NCBI GenBank assembly: GCA_003229755.1 | Contig: QIFJ01000285.1 | Location: 1 to 25,771, forward strand | DNA from: Pseudomonadota bacterium | GTDB taxonomy: Bacteria > BMS3Abin14 | Direction of reading: 5' to 3' | Length of the DNA stretch: 25,771 nt | Shown here: one piece after another, positions 22,652 through 25,771 of the stretch | Layout of the letters: every line of letters begins with the position of its first letter | How positions within the stretch are numbered: position 1 is the first letter of the stretch | Translations under genes and position numbers: made by a program | Notes under the pieces: model-generated | What the model was told of the DNA's origin: nothing | The model's input: only the letters and a program-made list of their open reading frames with translations | Database searches by the model: none

Positions 22652-23872
22652 ATGAAAAGAGTATTTACGGTTGCATTAATGGCAATTGTGCTGTCTATGC
22701 CCCTTGTGGCAGACAAAGCAGAGGCTGGAGCAAAGATCAAAATTAACGATAACGCGTCGATCGATCTTGGTTTCAGGCTCCAGTCCCTTTATTTGAGTAC
22801 CGATTCTGATCTGGACGACGATGGTGATTTTGAAAAGCTGGATGATTTTTTAGTCCGTCGCGCTCGTTTTCGTCTTGGCGGCAAGGTCAACGACGATGTC
22901 AGCATCTTTTTACAGACAGATTTTTCACAAGGTGCGGGGTCCGGGGGAGATGTGAGACTTATTGACGCGTTTCTCAAATATGCTCCGAGCAAGGCGGTAA
23001 GTTTCATCATCGGAGAAAATATGGCTCCGGTGACCCGCCAGAACCTTACAAGTTCCGGGGGGCTTATGGCTGTCGACCGCCCGGGGATCACTTACAAGAA
23101 CCTTACCTGGGGAACACGAGCTCTTTCAACCTTTTCGACCAAGACCTACAGCGATTCGGATACAGGATTGAGAGGCGATGTGGATGTTCGCGACCTGGGA
23201 ATAACCCTGTTTGGCAGCACTTCCTATTCGGATTCTTTGCATCTGAAATATTATCTTGGCGTATATGACGGTATTCAGAAAGCAGACACGGACAGTGAGC
23301 GTTTCGCTGCCAGGGTGCAGCTTAATTTCTACGATGCCGAACCGGGCTATTATGGTCTTTCAACCTATCTCGGCAAGAAGAAAACCATAGCTGTCGGCGC
23401 TGCGTTTGATACCCAGAACGATGTTGCCAATGATCTGGCAACCGGTACCACAGTCGATTATACGATGTTTACCGGAGATATATTTGCGGATCTCCCAATG
23501 GGAACCGGAGCCCTGACTCTGGAAGCAGCCTACCTGGACCTGGACCTTGAAGGCGCCACCCAGTTCGACTTCGACAACAATGGGACTACATCAGTAGATG
23601 CCAACCAGTCTCAGGGTAATGGATATTATATCCAGGCCGGTTATTATACCGGTAATTGGCAGCCCTGGATCGAGTTCGAAGATTGGGATGCTGATGCCTC
23701 AAACAACAAGGGCAGCTATGATTCTACTCGCTTGGGCGTTACCTACTTCATAGAGGGCCACAATGCCAACATCAAGGCAGGGTATGAATCGTTCCAGGCT
23801 GACGCGAATATCGGAGCCACCAGCGAAGATACGATAAAAACTTATGTTGTTGGTTTCTACGTGACTTATTGA
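22652..23872 (+). CDS. Outer-membrane porin, phosphate-selective porin O/P-like
   Basis: The 406-aa product begins with a Sec signal peptide (MKRVFTVALMAIVLSMPLVA, cleavage probably after AEA at about 26). It continues with alternating beta-barrel strands rich in Tyr, Gly and Asp (IDLGFRLQSLYLSTDSD; FLVRRARFRLGGKVNDDVSI; GYYIQAGYYTGNWQPWIEFE) and ends in FYVTY with a C-terminal aromatic, as outer-membrane barrels do. The pattern of RRAR-RLGG followed by a DAFLKY strand is typical of Porin_O_P proteins. Substrate is unknown. The ATG at 22652 has GGAGG 6 nt upstream; a GTG directly before it (22649) is less likely. A strong terminator follows 41 bp later. A loose TTGCAA/TAAACT promoter near 22449-22476 is possible. 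Confidence 0.85.
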   Translation: MKRVFTVALMAIVLSMPLVADKAEAGAKIKINDNASIDLGFRLQSLYLSTDSDLDDDGDFEKLDDFLVRRARFRLGGKVNDDVSIFLQTDFSQGAGSGGDVRLIDAFLKYAPSKAVSFIIGENMAPVTRQNLTSSGGLMAVDRPGITYKNLTWGTRALSTFSTKTYSDSDTGLRGDVDVRDLGITLFGSTSYSDSLHLKYYLGVYDGIQKADTDSERFAARVQLNFYDAEPGYYGLSTYLGKKKTIAVGAAFDTQNDVANDLATGTTVDYTMFTGDIFADLPMGTGALTLEAAYLDLDLEGATQFDFDNNGTTSVDANQSQGNGYYIQAGYYTGNWQPWIEFEDWDADASNNKGSYDSTRLGVTYFIEGHNANIKAGYESFQADANIGATSEDTIKTYVVGFYVTY

Positions 23873-23913
23873 TTTTCCCACCCTGGCCCAGGGATTTTGG
23901 GAAAAGAACCTGT

Positions 23914-23953
23914 AAACGGGAGCTCGCCTGAATGTAAAGGCGAGCTCCCGTTT
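23914..23953 (+). terminator. Intrinsic terminator of the porin gene, overlapping repeat-derived sequence
   Basis: AAACGGGAGCTCGCCT (23914-23929) pairs perfectly with AGGCGAGCTCCCGTTT (23938-23953) around GAATGTAA: a 16-bp stem with a weak U-tract. Read on the minus strand, its right side continues into a degenerate type A repeat arm (23954-23977, AAGCCGGGGTTATGGCGAA), so the stem may come from such an element. Confidence 0.8.
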
Positions 23954-24058
23954 CGTAGTTCGCCATAACCCCGGCTTAATATAATTAAATCTATCCAGAG
24001 TTCCAGGTCATATAAATTGGGACAAAGCCCGAAGTTCTCAGAAAAGTGTGAAATCGGG

Positions 24059-24087
24059 TTGACACGACCGAACGGTCGTGCTATTTT
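24059..24087 (+). promoter_or_regulatory. tetR-family promoter with internal palindromic operator
   Basis: TTGACA (24059-24064) and TATTTT (24082-24087) are spaced by 17 bp. CACGACCG-AA-CGGTCGTG (24063-24080), with 8-bp perfect arms, fills the spacer. This is the typical size and position of a TetR-family autorepression site, for the regulator starting at 24153. Confidence 0.85.
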
Positions 24088-24152
24088 TGTCCGACTTCAA
24101 ATCAAAGTTGATGACTTTTTACAACCCTGCCAGAATTTTGTTGGAGAAATAT

Positions 24153-24797
24153 ATGTCAAAAGGTGAAAAAACACGGAAAAAGATCCTGGCAAAGGCCGTA
24201 AGCCTTGCAAGCGTTACGGGCCTTGAGGACCTGACCATAGGAAAACTAGCCAAGGCCACCAAGCTTTCAAAAAGTGGTCTTTTCGCCCATTTCAACTCCA
24301 AAAAGAGCCTTCAGGAGCAGGTAATAAAGACCGTTTCAGAGCTCTTTATGAATGAGGTTATAAACCCCGCTATCAAGGAACCGAGAGGAGTTCCAAGAAT
24401 TCGAGCGATCTTTCGAAACTGGAAAGAGTGGATAGACGGTGGATCAGTTCCGGGAGGTTGTCTTACTATCGCCAGCGCGCTGGAATTCGATGATCGCCCC
24501 GGAACTGTTAGGGAAAAGGTCGTTGAAATGGTTCAGGACCTCCTTGATATGCTTTCCAAAGCCGCCCGCATTGCTGTCTATGAAGGACACTTCAACCAGA
24601 AGACTGACTTCAGGCAGTTCGCGTATGAGTTCGTCTCTCTTATATGCGGATACCATATGCACAGCAGGCTGCTCCATGATCCTAAATCAGAGGAGCGGTC
24701 AGAAAAGGCGCTTGATAGGCTTATCGCCGAATACGGTTCAGGGGAAACAGGTGAGACGAAACGGTCTGAAGGCGGACGGAAGGATGACGGCCGATAA
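24153..24797 (+). CDS. TetR/AcrR-family transcriptional regulator
   Basis: The 214-aa protein has an N-terminal helix-turn-helix (TRKKILAKAVSLASVTGLED, then IGKLAKATKLSKSGLFAHFN, then SKKSLQEQVI; about residues 6-60). A C-terminal ligand-binding domain contains GGCLTIASALEFDDRPGTVR. The ATG at 24153 follows TTGGAGAAAT. The open frame extends upstream to 24078, but that would place the start inside its own promoter. The palindrome between -35 and -10 implies negative autoregulation. Inducer and other targets are unknown; the porin gene upstream and the small gene and aminotransferase downstream are candidates. Confidence 0.92.
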   Translation: MSKGEKTRKKILAKAVSLASVTGLEDLTIGKLAKATKLSKSGLFAHFNSKKSLQEQVIKTVSELFMNEVINPAIKEPRGVPRIRAIFRNWKEWIDGGSVPGGCLTIASALEFDDRPGTVREKVVEMVQDLLDMLSKAARIAVYEGHFNQKTDFRQFAYEFVSLICGYHMHSRLLHDPKSEERSEKALDRLIAEYGSGETGETKRSEGGRKDDGR

Positions 24798-24860
24798 ATT
24801 AAATTACCGGCAGCTCAATGAGGCAAGCAGCTGCCTGGCAGAACAATGGAGGAAACAGTC

Positions 24861-25073
24861 ATGCAGACGACAAACGCTATTATGGAAACCTATGAAAGAG
24901 CAAGCGAAAGCGAGCGGTGTGAAATGTGGCTGGCCTACCGCGGGTTGCGACCCCAGTTCGAGGCCATCGAGCTCACAGGAAGAAAGGAGGGGGAATACAC
25001 AGGATCCCGATTCCTGGCCAGATTTTACAGAAACTGCCGCCGCCTGGTTCAGCTCAGCCCGGCAATGAGATAG
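24861..25073 (+). CDS. Hypothetical protein of 70 residues
   Basis: The product begins MQTTNAIMETYERASESERC and ends LVQLSPAMR. It is helical and rich in Glu and Arg, with no membrane segment or signal peptide and no family I recognise. The ATG at 24861 is preceded by GGAGG with an 8-nt spacer, a good ribosome binding site. It lies 63 bp after tetR on the same strand and may be co-transcribed. Confidence 0.55.
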   Translation: MQTTNAIMETYERASESERCEMWLAYRGLRPQFEAIELTGRKEGEYTGSRFLARFYRNCRRLVQLSPAMR

Positions 25074-25200
25074 CCGGTTGTAAACATCCCTTCCCTGAAA
25101 TAGAATCTGAATAGACACATTTTACCAGAGAACGGCTGCACCGCTCCCGAATCTCCGGATATCCTTACAGCTATCCGGAACCTGTGCCCCGGAGGAGAAA

Positions 25201-25771
25201 ATGGGTCTCGATTGCAGGAAAGACTTCAACCTGCCGGACGACCGAATCTGGATGAACTGCGCCCACCAGGGACCCCTGCCCCGGGTTGCGGCGCAGGAAG
25301 CCAGGGAGGCGATCGAATGGAAGTCCGCGCCCCACCAGTTATCGACCAGGAGGTTCAACGAGGTCCCTGAACGGCTCAGGTCGGCCCTTTCCCGGCTGGT
25401 GGGCTGCGATGACGATGAGATAATACTGGCAAACAGCGCTTCCTACGGCATTCACCTGCTGGCAAACGGAATTCCATTGACTGCAGGAGATGAGGTCCTC
25501 CTGGTGAGGGATGACTTCCCCTCTGATATCCTGCCCTGGCTCGGATTGGAAAAGAGGGGAATTCGTGTCCGGTTCATTGAGCCCGCCCATAATATGCCCA
25601 CTGCCGAGGAGCTTAAGGCTGCCATAACACCGTCTACCCGGATATTCTGCAGTACATGGGCGCACTCGTTTTCCGGCGTTGTAATTGACATTGAAGATCT
25701 GGGGGCAGTCTGCAGGGAAAACGATGTCCTGTTCCTGGTTAACGGATCCCAGGCCATCGGGGCCCGCCCCA
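25201..25771 (+). CDS. Class V aminotransferase-like PLP enzyme, 3' end outside window
   Basis: 190 codons of an open frame start at ATG 25201 (MGLDCRKDFNLPDDRIWMNC), preceded by GGAGGAGAAA. The fold-type I pattern is clear: a substrate-entry motif WMNCAHQGPLP, EIILANSASYGIHLLANGI (phosphate-binding region), EVLLVRDDFPSDILPW, a core strand RIFCSTWAHSFSGVVIDIEDLG and LFLVNGSQAIGARP. The family includes cysteine desulfurases and isopenicillin-N-epimerase-like enzymes. In the last motif the Asp that normally contacts the PLP pyridine nitrogen (DGAQ/DGxQ) is Asn here. The PLP-binding Lys would lie beyond the edge, so activity cannot be judged. Confidence 0.85.
   Translation, partial: MGLDCRKDFNLPDDRIWMNCAHQGPLPRVAAQEAREAIEWKSAPHQLSTRRFNEVPERLRSALSRLVGCDDDEIILANSASYGIHLLANGIPLTAGDEVLLVRDDFPSDILPWLGLEKRGIRVRFIEPAHNMPTAEELKAAITPSTRIFCSTWAHSFSGVVIDIEDLGAVCRENDVLFLVNGSQAIGARP

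Noticed and set aside
24078..24152. Longer N-terminus for the TetR regulator (start at 24078)
   Set aside because: That start lies within the promoter and operator; the ATG at 24153 has GGAG upstream and a normal TetR N-terminus.
24439..25068. 209-codon frame overlapping tetR and the small downstream gene
   Set aside because: It is out of frame with both, each of which has a better ribosome binding site, and shows no domain.

Overview
This window is the chromosomal replication-origin neighbourhood of a Gram-negative bacterium. Genes diverge from the dnaA promoter region. To the left, all on the minus strand, lie rpmH, rnpA, yidD, yidC, mnmE, mnmG and rsmG. To the right, all on the plus strand, lie dnaA, dnaN, recF, gyrB and gyrA, then a TPR lipoprotein gene. 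Every housekeeping gene therefore points away from the origin. The outer-membrane porin, the lipoprotein and the long proteobacterial-type GyrB (TOPRIM insertion) indicate a Gram-negative. The mid-GC composition and the many short intergenic repeats resemble Desulfobacterota (old Deltaproteobacteria) or a neighbouring phylum. This placement is an inference without a database search.

Left arm (1-8072): translation and RNA-modification genes (bL34, RNase P protein, MnmE/MnmG tRNA modification, RsmG 16S methylation) are mixed with membrane insertion (YidD/YidC). rpmH is a 44-codon gene with a TTG start, out of frame inside an open extension of rnpA. A near-perfect ParB site (parS) overlaps the mnmG start codon, so a ParABS system probably acts here; parA and parB would be expected just beyond the left edge. 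The KH/R3H gene (jag/khpB) often found between yidC and mnmE is absent. The gaps around rsmG and mnmG are packed with dispersed repeats, including a modular palindromic element whose arms are shuffled between copies.

Origin (about 8350-10505): a possible structured RNA and a pair of DnaA boxes lie upstream of dnaA. A 471-bp dnaA-dnaN spacer holds further DnaA-box-like sites and an AT-rich stretch, so oriC may be bipartite. dnaN, recF and gyrB are tightly packed. GyrB has a Lys/Ala-rich N-terminal extension, and GyrA ends in an acidic tail coded by a 15-bp tandem repeat.

Right arm (17948-25771): after the TPR lipoprotein comes an accessory segment of roughly 18760-21500, bounded by inverted copies of a CACGGAGG-type repeat. 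It carries an AAA/DUF4143 ATPase behind a striking array of TTTACTCA half-sites, a broken two-helix membrane protein gene and a 5'-truncated haloalkane dehalogenase remnant. Then follow a cold-shock protein gene with a structured leader, a small membrane protein, a porin, a TetR regulator with a palindromic operator inside its own promoter, a small unknown gene, and a class V aminotransferase cut by the right edge. I saw no tRNA, rRNA, CRISPR array or intact insertion sequence.
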